From FEN-1297 sp964498065 (lineage in GTDB: Bacteria > Bacteroidota > Ignavibacteria > Ignavibacteriales > Ignavibacteriaceae): a DNA stretch of 64,000 nt. Under the pieces are notes generated by a model. The model worked only from the letters and a program-made list of their open reading frames with translations. It ran no database searches and had not been told where the DNA came from. Shown here in pieces: positions 17,069 to 25,269 of this stretch. The DNA lies in assembly GCA_964498065.1 (NCBI GenBank), contig CAZCFZ010000010.1:21353-85352 (forward strand), read 5' to 3'. A program made the position numbers and the translations under genes. The first letter of the stretch is position 1. The number at the start of each line of letters is the position of its first letter.

Positions 17069-17557
17069 TTATTTTTGTTTATGAATTAAGACGTTTGCTA
17101 AAGCCGAAACTCCTTCTTCCCTGCCGGTGAATCCGAGTTTTTCCGTGGTTGTAGCCTTGATAGAAATTTGTTCAATATCTGCCTCAAGAATGCCGGCGAT
17201 GTTTTCCCTAATTTTTTTTATGAATGGAAATAGTTTCGGTCTTTGCATTACAACAACTGCATCAACATTTCCTATTATATAACCTTTTTGCTTAACTAGT
17301 TCATATACTTTTTGTAATAAATTTAAGCTGTCGGCATTTTTGTATAGTTCATCATTATCCGGGAAATGCTGCCCTATATCGCCTAAAGCAGCGGCACCGA
17401 GTAAAGCATCGCTAATTGCATGCGAGAGGACATCGGCATCTGAGTGACCGAGAAGTCCTTTTTCAAACGGGATATTTACACCGCCTATAATCAGTTTTCT
17501 ATTTTCAGCAAATGCGTGTACATCGAATCCAATGCCGGTTCTGATTTCCTGGGTCAA
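17069..17557 (-). CDS. ispF: 2-C-methyl-D-erythritol 2,4-cyclodiphosphate synthase
   Basis: A 162-residue protein matching IspF throughout. GIGFDVHAF contains the zinc-binding Asp/His pair, followed by LGHSDADVLSHAISDALLGA and DIGQHFPD; the TTTEKLGFTGREEGV end is also typical. It forms the cyclic diphosphate in the non-mevalonate isoprenoid pathway. No other MEP gene is in the window. It overlaps the acylphosphatase gene by 4 bp and dedA follows 11 bp later. Confidence 0.95.
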   Translation of the reverse strand: MTQEIRTGIGFDVHAFAENRKLIIGGVNIPFEKGLLGHSDADVLSHAISDALLGAAALGDIGQHFPDNDELYKNADSLNLLQKVYELVKQKGYIIGNVDAVVVMQRPKLFPFIKKIRENIAGILEADIEQISIKATTTEKLGFTGREEGVSALANVLIHKQK

Positions 17558-17838
17558 TATCGTACCTCAAAACCTTTAAATTCATTTTTATACTCGGACC
17601 ATTCGATAGTACAATTTGATACGGAAGCATGGGAAGGCCCGATTCTTATTTGTTTGAAAAGTTCTTCGATCATTGCAACTTCACCTTCAGCAACCGTTAA
17701 GACTTCACCTGAATATAGATTTTTCACAAATCCGGTTACGCCTAGACTTCCTGCTTTTCTGAGCACAAAATATCTAAAACCGACTCCCTGGACTAGTCCG
17801 CTAGCTATTATCTCCGCCCGTTTTAAATTTTCAGCCAA
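17554..17838 (-). CDS. Acylphosphatase
   Basis: A 94-residue single-domain acylphosphatase. SGLVQGVGFRYFVLRKA near residues 13-29 is the phosphate-binding loop with the catalytic arginine, and GFVKNLYSGEVLTVAEG holds the catalytic asparagine. It hydrolyses acyl phosphates such as carbamoyl or acetyl phosphate. It is embedded in a chain of overlapping genes (8 bp with the EamA gene, 4 bp with ispF). Confidence 0.92.
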   Translation of the reverse strand: MAENLKRAEIIASGLVQGVGFRYFVLRKAGSLGVTGFVKNLYSGEVLTVAEGEVAMIEELFKQIRIGPSHASVSNCTIEWSEYKNEFKGFEVRY

Positions 17839-18742
17839 TTTCCGGTTTCTTTTTATTAAACAATTCGGTAACTAAAAGACCTGTAAATATAAGTATACCT
17901 CCTAAAAAGCCAAAGTGGGAAATTCTTTCGTTAATAACAAGATAAGCAAACAGCGCAGCAAATACCGGTTCGAATGAAAATATTATTCCTGCCTTTGTAG
18001 GAGTAACTATTTTTTGGTACTTCGTTTGTAAAGTTGTTGTTAATATTGTAGCTAATATTGCCGTATAAAGAAAAGCGAACAGAACGTTGTTATTAAAAGA
18101 AAACTTTACTGGTTCAAAATTAGTTAACGAAAGAAATAAAGTAAGAATTAGTCCGCAAATTGCCGTTACACTAACCTGCAAAAAGACTAGAGGCAGATAA
18201 TTTTGTTTTTTACTAATAATATCAAGATAAACAAGGTAGGAGGCATAAAAGATTGCACATAAAAGCGTAAAAAAATCTCCGATATTAAAACCGGATCCGA
18301 TTTCCTGAAAAATATCCAATATAGATGAACCTTTGCTTGATAAAAAAATTAAACCGAGAATTACGAACAATACACCCAATAAATTTCTTCCGCTTGGTTT
18401 TTTCTTTTCAAACATTAACTGAAAAAACGGTGTGAAAAGGATGAAAGAACCTGTAATAAATCCCGACTTAGTTGCAGAAGTATATTTAAGTCCGACTGTT
18501 TGGGTTGCAAAGCCCAGAAAATACATTAGGCCTAATAAAACACCTCCAGCAATAACTTCCTTATTCATTTTTTTAATTACCTTAATCATAAAAGGTAAAA
18601 GCAGAAGAGTTGCAAAAGAAAATCTTATAGTTACAAAAAGTATTGGAGAAACATTTTGAAGTGCAACCTTTATAATAAAAAAAGTTGCACCCCATATTAG
18701 AGTAACAAATAAAAGTATTCCTTCGCCTGTATATTTTTTCAT
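17831..18742 (-). CDS. EamA/DMT-superfamily transporter
   Basis: A 303-residue membrane protein with about ten hydrophobic segments arranged as two EamA repeats. LIWGATFFIIKVAL opens the first, and the second includes FSFEPVFAALFAYLVINE, a typical EamA end motif. The family exports metabolites or amino acids; the substrate cannot be assigned. It is the first gene of the five-gene chain ending in lnt. Confidence 0.85.
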   Translation of the reverse strand: MKKYTGEGILLFVTLIWGATFFIIKVALQNVSPILFVTIRFSFATLLLLPFMIKVIKKMNKEVIAGGVLLGLMYFLGFATQTVGLKYTSATKSGFITGSFILFTPFFQLMFEKKKPSGRNLLGVLFVILGLIFLSSKGSSILDIFQEIGSGFNIGDFFTLLCAIFYASYLVYLDIISKKQNYLPLVFLQVSVTAICGLILTLFLSLTNFEPVKFSFNNNVLFAFLYTAILATILTTTLQTKYQKIVTPTKAGIIFSFEPVFAALFAYLVINERISHFGFLGGILIFTGLLVTELFNKKKPEIG

Positions 18743-18784
18743 TATTAGATTTTTAGGAATTATATTATGATTAAACCAAAAGGG

Positions 18785-18912
18785 AGTGTCCTAATTTGCT
18801 TATCTAAGTCATGGTTCGACTCCCCTCACCATGACAAATGGTTTCAAATTATCATCCCGAGCGGAGTCGAGGGCTGATTTATTCGCTAATAATTTCAATA
18901 AATTAGGATACT
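18785..18912. repeat. MITE-like palindromic element with nested hairpin
   Basis: AGTGTCCTAATTT (18785-18797) and AAATTAGGATACT (18900-18912) are 13-bp terminal inverted repeats with one mismatch. Inside, GTCATGGT/ACCATGAC (18808-18815, 18828-18835) form a perfect 8-bp hairpin. Its loop TCGACTCCCCTC recurs inverted with one change at 18859-18870 (GAGCGGAGTCGA). No transposase is present. The TCGACTCC-CTC core is common in dispersed repeats of environmental bacteria. Confidence 0.7.
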
Positions 18913-18936
18913 ACCAACCAAAACTAATTAAAAGCT

Positions 18937-19848
18937 TTAATCTTTATCAGGTGAATAACCGAAAGACCTGAGCATCTTTTCGTCTGATCTCCATTTGCTG
19001 CGAACTTTTACTCTCAATTCAAGAAATACTTCGTGCTGAAGAAATTCTTCAATTGCTTCCCGTGAAATTTGACCTAGTCTTTTTATTGCTGTTCCCTGCT
19101 TACCTATTATGATGCCTTTCTGGCTTTCTTTTTCAACTACAATTTCAGCTTGGATAAAATTCTTTTTGTCGTCTCTTTCTTTAAAGTCTGCAATTAATAC
19201 TTCACAGCTATAAGGAATTTCTTCTTTATATAATTCAAGAATTTTCTCTCGAATAATTTCGGAAACGAAAAACCTTTCATTCTCATCTGCAACTATATCG
19301 TCAGGATAAAATTTCGGATTCTCCGGTAAGCTCTCCAAAATTGTTTCAGTGATAGATTGTATATTAAACCCAATCAACGCCGATACAGGAATTATTTTTT
19401 CAAATGAACCTGACTCTTCAAATTTTGAAATTAACGCAGAGACTTTTCCCTGAGAAATTAGATCTACTTTATTAAGTATAAGGGCTTTTGGTTTACTGCT
19501 TTTTATTACTGCTTTAAATATGAAATTATCTTTTAATGTCTTGCTGCCGTCAGGATCTTCATTAACGTCGAGAATTAACAAAATAATATCTGCATCATTA
19601 ATTGAGCGGCTGACCGCTTCCATCATTTTTTCTTGAAGAAGATAGGCAGGTTCTAAAATACCCGGAGTATCTAAAAAAATTATTTGATAATACTGATCGG
19701 ATAAAATTCCCAATATCCGCTTCCTTGTAGTTTGCGGCTTACTGTTAGTTATAGAAAGTTTTTGGCCTAATAAAGTATTCAGTAAGGTTGATTTTCCCGC
19801 ATTAGGCTTTCCAAGTATAGCTACATATCCTGCTTTTGTTTTAACCAT
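18937..19848 (-). CDS. era: GTPase Era
   Basis: A 303-residue GTPase. G1 is GKPNAGKST (residues 13-21), G3 is DTPG, and G4 is NKVD near 135. A C-terminal KH domain includes GIIIGKQGTAIKRLGQ around 250. Era binds the 3' end of 16S rRNA and assists 30S maturation. The gene is monocistronic as far as visible. A TATATTTG string at 19940-19933 on the minus strand could be its -7 box, though no -33 TTG was found at the right distance. Confidence 0.95.
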   Translation of the reverse strand: MVKTKAGYVAILGKPNAGKSTLLNTLLGQKLSITNSKPQTTRKRILGILSDQYYQIIFLDTPGILEPAYLLQEKMMEAVSRSINDADIILLILDVNEDPDGSKTLKDNFIFKAVIKSSKPKALILNKVDLISQGKVSALISKFEESGSFEKIIPVSALIGFNIQSITETILESLPENPKFYPDDIVADENERFFVSEIIREKILELYKEEIPYSCEVLIADFKERDDKKNFIQAEIVVEKESQKGIIIGKQGTAIKRLGQISREAIEEFLQHEVFLELRVKVRSKWRSDEKMLRSFGYSPDKD

Positions 19849-19981
19849 TAAATCGACCTCGTATTATGGTTACTATCAAATCGTTTAATAATACCGAAAA
19901 ATAAAAATTTCATTTACGCAATTTTCTACATTCAAATATACAAACATAGGTCAATTTTTATTTTGATTAAATATAATACAA

Positions 19982-20007
19982 AAACGGTTATCATTTGATA
20001 ACCGTTT
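19982..20007 (-). terminator. Rho-independent terminator of the sigma/anti-sigma operon
   Basis: AAACGGTTATCA and TGATAACCGTTT form a perfect 12-bp stem with a minimal loop. On the minus strand it is followed by TTTTTGTATTATA. It lies 26 bp after the anti-sigma stop codon. Confidence 0.85.
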
Positions 20008-20033
20008 ATCCAAATATATTATTTAAGGAAATT

Positions 20034-20561
20034 TTAATGAAGCTTGCTCAATCTTCTTTTTGATTGGCGCAGGTTTTCGAAAAAGAAATAACCGGTTATT
20101 AGCAAACCGAGAGAGATAATTGAACCTATAATCGAAATATTTTTAGCTGTGAATAATTCTTTTAACGATGAAAGAAACCGGATAAAATAATTAACATAAT
20201 TATCCAAATTTTGACTTGCAGCATTCCCGCCCGAATTGCTTCCAACAACTGTTATCAGCAAATATCCGATTATAGCCAGACTGCTTAAAACAAATATGGA
20301 AGAAATCGAAAAAATAAAGTACCTGTCCTTCTTCTTTGCTTTAACCTTTTTTAAAAGCTTGGCCATTACGGTAGAAGTGAAATTGTTTTTAACTTCAATT
20401 GTCTTTATTTGTTTAAGTTCATTATGAATTGCCTGTAGTGCAGTTAGTCTTTTTCTATCAATTTCCGAATTATTTAGTTGTTCGTGAATTTGCTTCACAA
20501 CATCAATATTCAGATCACCGTCAATGTACTTATTTAAAATATCATCCGTCAGCTCAATCAT
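20034..20561 (-). CDS. Putative membrane anti-sigma factor
   Basis: A 175-residue protein overlapping the ECF sigma gene by 4 bp, the usual position for a cognate anti-sigma factor. The cytoplasmic N terminus (about 1-88) is helical and polar and lacks the zinc-binding HxxxCxxC motif. Hydrophobic segments lie near residues 90-110 and 142-160 and enclose a short periplasmic loop. The family is not named by a clear motif; the function is inferred from the operon and topology. It would hold the sigma factor at the membrane until an envelope signal arrives. Confidence 0.7.
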   Translation of the reverse strand: MIELTDDILNKYIDGDLNIDVVKQIHEQLNNSEIDRKRLTALQAIHNELKQIKTIEVKNNFTSTVMAKLLKKVKAKKKDRYFIFSISSIFVLSSLAIIGYLLITVVGSNSGGNAASQNLDNYVNYFIRFLSSLKELFTAKNISIIGSIISLGLLITGYFFFENLRQSKRRLSKLH

Positions 20562-21124
20562 AACAATTCCTCAATATAATTATTCTTCTGTAAAAGATCC
20601 CTCAATGTATTTCTCGATCTGTAAAGCATAACTTTAATATTTGAAACCGAAGTCTCCATAACCGATGCAATTTCTTCACAGCTCATATTATCAAGATAAA
20701 ACATATTTATCACCGAAGCATAATTTGCAGGAAGTTTTTCCAGTATAGTTTGAATAAATTCCGACAAATCTTTTTTCTCAGTCAGGTGAAAGTCATAATC
20801 ACTTTTAATATTAATATAATCATCAATAGAAGACATTTCGTTTTCGATTTTTCTTTTCTTTACCGAAAGCCTTGTTAAAGCAGTATTATAAACTATCCGG
20901 TAAAACCATGTTGAAAATTTAGATTCCTGTCTAAAACTCTCAAGCGACTTAAATGCTTTCAAAAAACAATCCTGTAAAACTTCTTCGGCATCCATTTCAT
21001 TTTTCAGCATTCTAATCAAAAGGGAAAATGCTTTATTCTTATATCTATCGATAATTAAAGCAAAATCAGAATGATTGCCTCTTTTGACCGAATCAATAAT
21101 TTCATAATCTGTAAGGTTTTTCAT
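20558..21124 (-). CDS. ECF-family RNA polymerase sigma factor
   Basis: A 188-residue sigma-70 family protein with only regions 2 and 4. Region 2 covers DAEEVLQDCFLKAFKSLESF and KFSTWFYRIVYNTAL; region 4 covers LPANYASVINMFYLDNMSCEEIA and SNIKVMLYRSRNTL. The start is fixed because the next in-frame ATG would remove region 2. A GTAACC-N17-GTC promoter ends about 12 bp before the ATG, leaving almost no leader. The same motif occurs twice before the divergent DUF6249 gene, indicating autoregulation and a shared regulon. Confidence 0.92.
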   Translation of the reverse strand: MKNLTDYEIIDSVKRGNHSDFALIIDRYKNKAFSLLIRMLKNEMDAEEVLQDCFLKAFKSLESFRQESKFSTWFYRIVYNTALTRLSVKKRKIENEMSSIDDYINIKSDYDFHLTEKKDLSEFIQTILEKLPANYASVINMFYLDNMSCEEIASVMETSVSNIKVMLYRSRNTLRDLLQKNNYIEELL

Positions 21125-21132
21125 TTACGTAT

Positions 21133-21161
21133 TATGACTCCCCGGTTATTAAATAGGTTAC
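21133..21161 (-). promoter_or_regulatory. Putative ECF promoter of the sigma/anti-sigma operon
   Basis: On the minus strand GTAACC (21161-21156), 17 bp, then GTCATAAT (21138-21131). Two plus-strand sites in the same gap share the boxes and exact spacing. The AAC and GTC cores are typical of ECF -35 and -10 elements. A start about 7 bp after GTC would make the sigma mRNA nearly leaderless. Confidence 0.7.
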
Positions 21162-21254
21162 AACCAGTAACTTGATAAGAAAACTATACATTTATTCAAT
21201 TTTATAAGAAATAAATTAGCTAGTAGATATATTAAAAGCAATTTTAAAAAGCAT

Positions 21255-21283
21255 GTAACCAAAAATTATATTAAGTGGTCATA
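21255..21283 (+). promoter_or_regulatory. Putative distal ECF promoter of the DUF6249 gene
   Basis: GTAACC (21255-21260), a 17-bp spacer, then GTCATAA beginning at 21278. It lies about 125 bp before the next start codon and no open reading frame intervenes. The -10 box is nearly identical to that of the sigma-gene promoter. Confidence 0.65.
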
Positions 21284-21350
21284 ACGGATAGAGAAAAAAA
21301 GATTGAAGATAGTTGTTATAGTATAGTTATTAATTTGAAACAAAATAAGT

Positions 21351-21377
21351 GTAACCTAATTTGAATTGTGTTAGTCG
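21351..21377 (+). promoter_or_regulatory. Putative proximal ECF promoter of the DUF6249 gene
   Basis: GTAACC (21351-21356), 17 bp, then GTCG (21374-21377). A start near 21384 would leave a leader of about 26 bases, including the ribosome-binding site AAGGAAAAGGAG. Confidence 0.7.
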
Positions 21378-21409
21378 AAATATAAAACACAAGGAAAAGG
21401 AGAAATAAA

Positions 21410-21763
21410 ATGGCAATAGGAGTAATTGCAGTTTTTATACCAATAATTACTGTATTGGTTATTGGATTAATGTTTGCTACCTATTTTTACTTTAGGTCTA
21501 GAGAAAGGCAAATGCTGATAGAAAAAGGTTTGGATGCAGAATCTATAAAACAATTTTTTGAAAGTAAAAAAGATCCATTCCGATTATTGAAAATCGGTAC
21601 TATTGTAGTTGCTTTCGGAATCGGATTAGGATTGGGTATGGTCCTACAGGATTCAACAGGCAAAGATTATTGGATTCCTTTCTTATTATTCACAATTACA
21701 GGACTCGGATTTGTGATTGCAAATGTTATTGCCAAAAAATTAGAAAAATCAACAATTAATTAA
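21410..21763 (+). CDS. DUF6249-like small membrane protein
   Basis: A 117-residue membrane protein. One hydrophobic segment covers residues 3-27, a charged cytoplasmic stretch follows (FRSRERQMLIEKGLDAESIKQF inside it), and two more segments lie near 62-80 and 88-108. This architecture matches DUF6249 proteins, which often sit beside ECF sigma factors in Bacteroidota. The function is unknown. A strong AAGGAAAAGGAG site precedes the ATG. Two ECF-type promoters upstream match the sigma operon promoter, so it is probably a direct target of that sigma factor. Confidence 0.75.
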   Translation: MAIGVIAVFIPIITVLVIGLMFATYFYFRSRERQMLIEKGLDAESIKQFFESKKDPFRLLKIGTIVVAFGIGLGLGMVLQDSTGKDYWIPFLLFTITGLGFVIANVIAKKLEKSTIN

Positions 21764-21767
21764 AAAA

Positions 21768-21886
21768 GAGGCTGTCTCAAAACTGTCATTCCGGGCTTGA
21801 CCCGGAATCTAAATACTCGAATAACTACTAAAAAGAGATGCTGAATCAAGTTCAGCATGACAAATTCCCTCTTTTGAGACAGCCTC
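21768..21886. repeat. MITE-like palindromic element with two nested hairpins
   Basis: GAGGCTGTCTCAAAA (21768-21782) and TTTTGAGACAGCCTC (21872-21886) are perfect 15-bp terminal inverted repeats. Between them are two hairpins: ATTCCGGG/CCCGGAAT around 21788-21808 and ATGCTGAA/TTCAGCAT around 21838-21857. The element fills almost the whole space between two convergent genes and may also end transcription from both. The build parallels the element at 18785-18912. Confidence 0.75.
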
Positions 21887-21893
21887 CTAAATT

Positions 21894-22838
21894 TTACTCC
21901 TGAGCTTCCAGCCACCTTTCAGCATCAATTGCAGCCATACATCCCGAACCGGCAGCAGTTACAGCTTGTCTATAATTCTTATCTGCAACATCACCTGCAG
22001 CAAATACACCGGGAATGTTTGTATAAGATGAACCCGGTTTAACCTTTAGATAACCGGTTTCATCCATATCCAGAACTCCCTTAAACAATTCCGTATTAGG
22101 TTTATGTCCGATTGCGATAAACAAACCGTCTGTATCGACTTTCATTGTCGAATGATCTTTTGTATCTTCAAGGAGAACCCCGGTCATTATTTTACGTCCT
22201 TTTTCCTCTTTACCTAAAACTTCCTTAATAACTTTGCTTGTAAGAAATTTAATTTTAGGATTTTTCTTGACCCTGTCAAGCATAATTTTTGAAGCACGGA
22301 ATTCGTCCCGACGATGAATTATTGTTACCTCAGAAGCGAATTTTGTAAGGAAGTTTGCTTCTTCCATAGCAGTATCTCCTCCTCCTACTACAAGTACTTT
22401 TTGATCTTTAAAAAAGAAGCCGTCGCAAGTGGCACAGGCAGATACTCCGTATCCCATATACTTTGTTTCACTTTCAAGGTTTAATAACCGTGCCGAAGCA
22501 CCTGTCGAAATTATAACTGCATCTGCGGTATGTGTTTCATCATATGATTTTATTACAAAAGGTTTTTTAGAAAAATCTACTCCGGTAACTTCATTATAAA
22601 TTGATTTTGCTCCGAATTTTTGAGCTTGTTTTCTCATAACTTCCATTAATTCCGGTCCCATAATCCCTGCCTCAAATCCCGGGTAATTTTCTACTTCAGT
22701 TGTTATAGTTAACTGACCTCCCGGCTGCATTCCTTCAAATATAACGGGATTTAAATTCGCTCTTGCTGTATAAATACCAGCTGTAAAACCTGCGGGTCCC
22801 GATCCTATAATTACTACTTTATGATGATTATCTGCCAT
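21894..22838 (-). CDS. trxB: Thioredoxin reductase
   Basis: A 314-residue flavoprotein with the FAD motif GSGPAGFTAGIYTARA near residue 13, the redox-active CATC (C135, C138), the NADPH motif VVGGGDTAMEEANFL and the C-terminal FAD motif GVFAAGDVADKNYRQ. It passes electrons from NADPH to thioredoxin. Its 3' end abuts the palindromic element at 21768-21886. The mRNA leader contains an AAAGGAGATTTT ribosome-binding site. Confidence 0.95.
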   Translation of the reverse strand: MADNHHKVVIIGSGPAGFTAGIYTARANLNPVIFEGMQPGGQLTITTEVENYPGFEAGIMGPELMEVMRKQAQKFGAKSIYNEVTGVDFSKKPFVIKSYDETHTADAVIISTGASARLLNLESETKYMGYGVSACATCDGFFFKDQKVLVVGGGDTAMEEANFLTKFASEVTIIHRRDEFRASKIMLDRVKKNPKIKFLTSKVIKEVLGKEEKGRKIMTGVLLEDTKDHSTMKVDTDGLFIAIGHKPNTELFKGVLDMDETGYLKVKPGSSYTNIPGVFAAGDVADKNYRQAVTAAGSGCMAAIDAERWLEAQE

Positions 22839-22920
22839 AAAATCTCCTTTAGACCAGTATAAAATTATTTTTTTTAATTTAGTTTGATTCAGTTTTTGGG
22901 CTGAGGATTCAAAATTTCTA

Positions 22921-23856
22921 TTAATCTTTTAATCTCATTAGATTAAAAACAGCATTACGCTTAAGACCTTTTAATTTAGCTCTTTTTATCGGACTTCCGT
23001 CATACTTATTTTTAAATTCAGCTTCATTCATATTGAGTACTTTTTCTAATTCTAATTCGGAATTTCCTTCCTTCGGGTTAAATTCTGCAATTGAAGTTGT
23101 TTCTGAAAATTTTTTATTCCATGGACAAACATCCTGACAAATATCGCATCCAAAGATCCAATTTTCAAATTTTCCTTTGAACCGTAGTGGAATTTCTCTT
23201 TTATTTTCAATGGTTAAATATGAAATACATTTATTTGCATCAACTAAATATTCTTTAATGATTGCATCCGTAGGACAAGCATCTATGCAAGCAGTGCATG
23301 ACCCGCAAAAATCCGGGATCACCGAAGAATACTCAAATTCATAATTTGTAATTATAGTTGAAAGAAAAATCCAGCTGCCTAATTCTTTATTAATCACGTT
23401 TGTGTGCTTCCCCATCCAGCCGATTCCGGATTTAACCGCCCAGACTTTATCCATTACCGGACCGGTATCTACGTACAACCTGCATTCAAAAGACGGGTCG
23501 ACTTTTTTTAATTCGGATTCCAGTAAATCCAGTTTCTCCCAAATTATCAAATGATAGTCCGTGCCCCAGGCATATCTTGAAACTTTACCGAAATTTTTAT
23601 TCTCTGAATATTGATGATCAGTATAATAATTTATTGCCAGAGAAATAACGCTCTTTGAGTTATTTAGAATATTACCAACATCTTTTCTTTTTTCAATATT
23701 TCGTTCCATATAACTCATTCCGGCATTGTAACCATTATTCAGCCATTCTTTCAAATGTTCAATTTCTTCTCTAAGTTCTTCTGCTTTTGCAAATCCTATA
23801 AGATCGAAACCGATCTCTTTTGCTTTTTTAATAAATATATCATTGGTAATTTTCAT
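22921..23856 (-). CDS. queG: Epoxyqueuosine reductase
   Basis: An iron-sulfur cobalamin enzyme performing the last step of queuosine synthesis in tRNA. Two 4Fe-4S motifs are visible: CGSCTACIDACP and CDICQDVCP. DTGPVMDKVWAVKSGIGWMG is the typical QueG core. The frame stays open to an ATG at 23907, but the first 17 codons are hydrophobic, unlike the family, and overlap the Rieske gene. MKITNDIFIKKAKEIGFD at 23856 fits better and gives 311 residues. It is the third gene after an MBL hydrolase and a Rieske protein. Confidence 0.9.
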   Translation of the reverse strand: MKITNDIFIKKAKEIGFDLIGFAKAEELREEIEHLKEWLNNGYNAGMSYMERNIEKRKDVGNILNNSKSVISLAINYYTDHQYSENKNFGKVSRYAWGTDYHLIIWEKLDLLESELKKVDPSFECRLYVDTGPVMDKVWAVKSGIGWMGKHTNVINKELGSWIFLSTIITNYEFEYSSVIPDFCGSCTACIDACPTDAIIKEYLVDANKCISYLTIENKREIPLRFKGKFENWIFGCDICQDVCPWNKKFSETTSIAEFNPKEGNSELELEKVLNMNEAEFKNKYDGSPIKRAKLKGLKRNAVFNLMRLKD

Positions 23857-23900
23857 TATACAAAATTGAATGAGTAAAATTAATTTAGGTTGGTACAGCT

Positions 23901-24260
23901 TCACCAATTTAGTTCTTTTTTATTTACCTTAACATAAACAACATCTTCAGTAATTTGCACGGGATAGGAATCAAGACCTTTTTGCTTTGTAGGCATCGAA
24001 CCATTTTTCAAATTAAACATCCATCCGTGAACCGGACAGACGACAAAATCATCCTCAATAAATCCATCATAAATTAAGGCTGTATGCTGATGCGGACAAA
24101 TATTACTAAGTGCATATACTTCTCCATCCACTTTAAATATAGCAACGTCAACATCATTAATAATAAACCTTCTGCCTTCCCCTTCCTTTAATTCGCTTAT
24201 TTTACAAACCTTTGTGAAACCTTTTAAATCAATCAAATCAGATAGACTGAAATTTTTCAT
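23901..24260 (-). CDS. Rieske 2Fe-2S protein
   Basis: A 119-residue single-domain Rieske ferredoxin. The cluster ligands are CPHQH and CPVHGW, spaced as in NirD-like and dioxygenase-type ferredoxins. It has no membrane anchor or signal peptide, so it is cytoplasmic. It overlaps the MBL gene by 23 bp and lies 44 bp before queG. It might supply electrons to one of its neighbours, but the partner is not evident. Confidence 0.85.
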   Translation of the reverse strand: MKNFSLSDLIDLKGFTKVCKISELKEGEGRRFIINDVDVAIFKVDGEVYALSNICPHQHTALIYDGFIEDDFVVCPVHGWMFNLKNGSMPTKQKGLDSYPVQITEDVVYVKVNKKELNW

Positions 24261-25083
24261 TAACCTTAAAACCTTTTTCTGTTTTTAAAATTGTTCCCGA
24301 ACAAAAATCGGGATCGTGTTCGAAAATTAATTTCCAGTTTTCTTCCGCAGCTTTATTTAAAATCTTTTTCTTCTCTTCCACAGTTACTAAAGGTTGGAGA
24401 TCATAGCCCATAATATAAGGAATAGGAATATGAGATGATGTTGGGAATAAATCTCCGCAGTATAAAAATGTATTTGACGAGTCGGATAATTTTAGCATCT
24501 GCTGAGAAAAAGTATGACCGTTTACAATTACAAATGAAATTTCTTCATCAAAATTTTGTTCGCCGTCTATGAACCGTAAAACTCCTTCTTCCATCAAGGG
24601 AACAAAATTATCTTTTATATAGCTCCCTTTGTCCTTATCAGACGGGTTGACTGCCCACTCATAATTTTTTTTCTGGACAAAATATTTTGCATTCGGAAAA
24701 GCAGGGATCAGTTTATTATTATTTAGAATTGTCGAACCGCCGGTATGATCAAAATGAAGATGTGTGAGAATAACATCTGTTATATCTTCGGATTTAACAT
24801 TAAATTTATCGAGTTCTTCGATTAAGGAAAAATTATCCTGCTTAATATCATAAATATTTATTGATTTCTCATCCCATTTATTCCCCATGCCCGTATCAAC
24901 CAATATTTTTCTGTTCCCGTTTTCCAGCAATAAATTTCTAGTAGCTAATTTTATACGGTTGGCATTATCAGAAGGATTAGTTTTTTCCCAAAGAGGTTTG
25001 GGAATAATACCGAACATCGCCCCTCCGTCCAGCCCGAAATAACCGGAATTAATTAAATTAATTTCATATTTACCTATTTTCAT
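24238..25083 (-). CDS. MBL-fold metallo-hydrolase
   Basis: A 281-residue metallo-beta-lactamase-fold protein with the zinc motif HLHFDHTGG, a later metal-binding histidine in VNGHTFSQQM, an aspartate in YCGDLFPTS and a histidine in FEHDPDF. Overall length and layout resemble lactonase-like hydrolases of the AttM/AHL-lactonase group, but the substrate cannot be assigned. It is the first gene of the MBL-Rieske-queG run. Confidence 0.82.
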   Translation of the reverse strand: MKIGKYEINLINSGYFGLDGGAMFGIIPKPLWEKTNPSDNANRIKLATRNLLLENGNRKILVDTGMGNKWDEKSINIYDIKQDNFSLIEELDKFNVKSEDITDVILTHLHFDHTGGSTILNNNKLIPAFPNAKYFVQKKNYEWAVNPSDKDKGSYIKDNFVPLMEEGVLRFIDGEQNFDEEISFVIVNGHTFSQQMLKLSDSSNTFLYCGDLFPTSSHIPIPYIMGYDLQPLVTVEEKKKILNKAAEENWKLIFEHDPDFCSGTILKTEKGFKVNEKFQSI

Positions 25084-25230
25084 AATAAGCCCTCATAAAT
25101 AGAAGAAACGATATGATAAATCAAGTTGAAAAATAAAAAATATTTTATTGTAAGTTAAAGAAGAAATTATAAATGGGAAAGGAAATTGATAAGTTATATG
25201 ATGCAAGGTTTAATTAAATTTAAATTGAAA

Positions 25231-25250
25231 GGGGCATCATAAGATGCCCC
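25231..25250 (-). terminator. Hairpin terminator of the first ferredoxin gene
   Basis: GGGGCATC, a 4-base loop, and GATGCCCC form a perfect 8-bp GC-rich stem, 19 bp after the ferredoxin stop. On the minus strand it is followed by TTTCAATTTAAATTT. Confidence 0.8.
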
Positions 25251-25269
25251 ATAAATTCTTTAGAAAGAA

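Noticed and set aside
23857..23907. Upstream start of queG
   Set aside because: The added 17 residues are hydrophobic, unlike QueG homologues, and overlap the Rieske gene.
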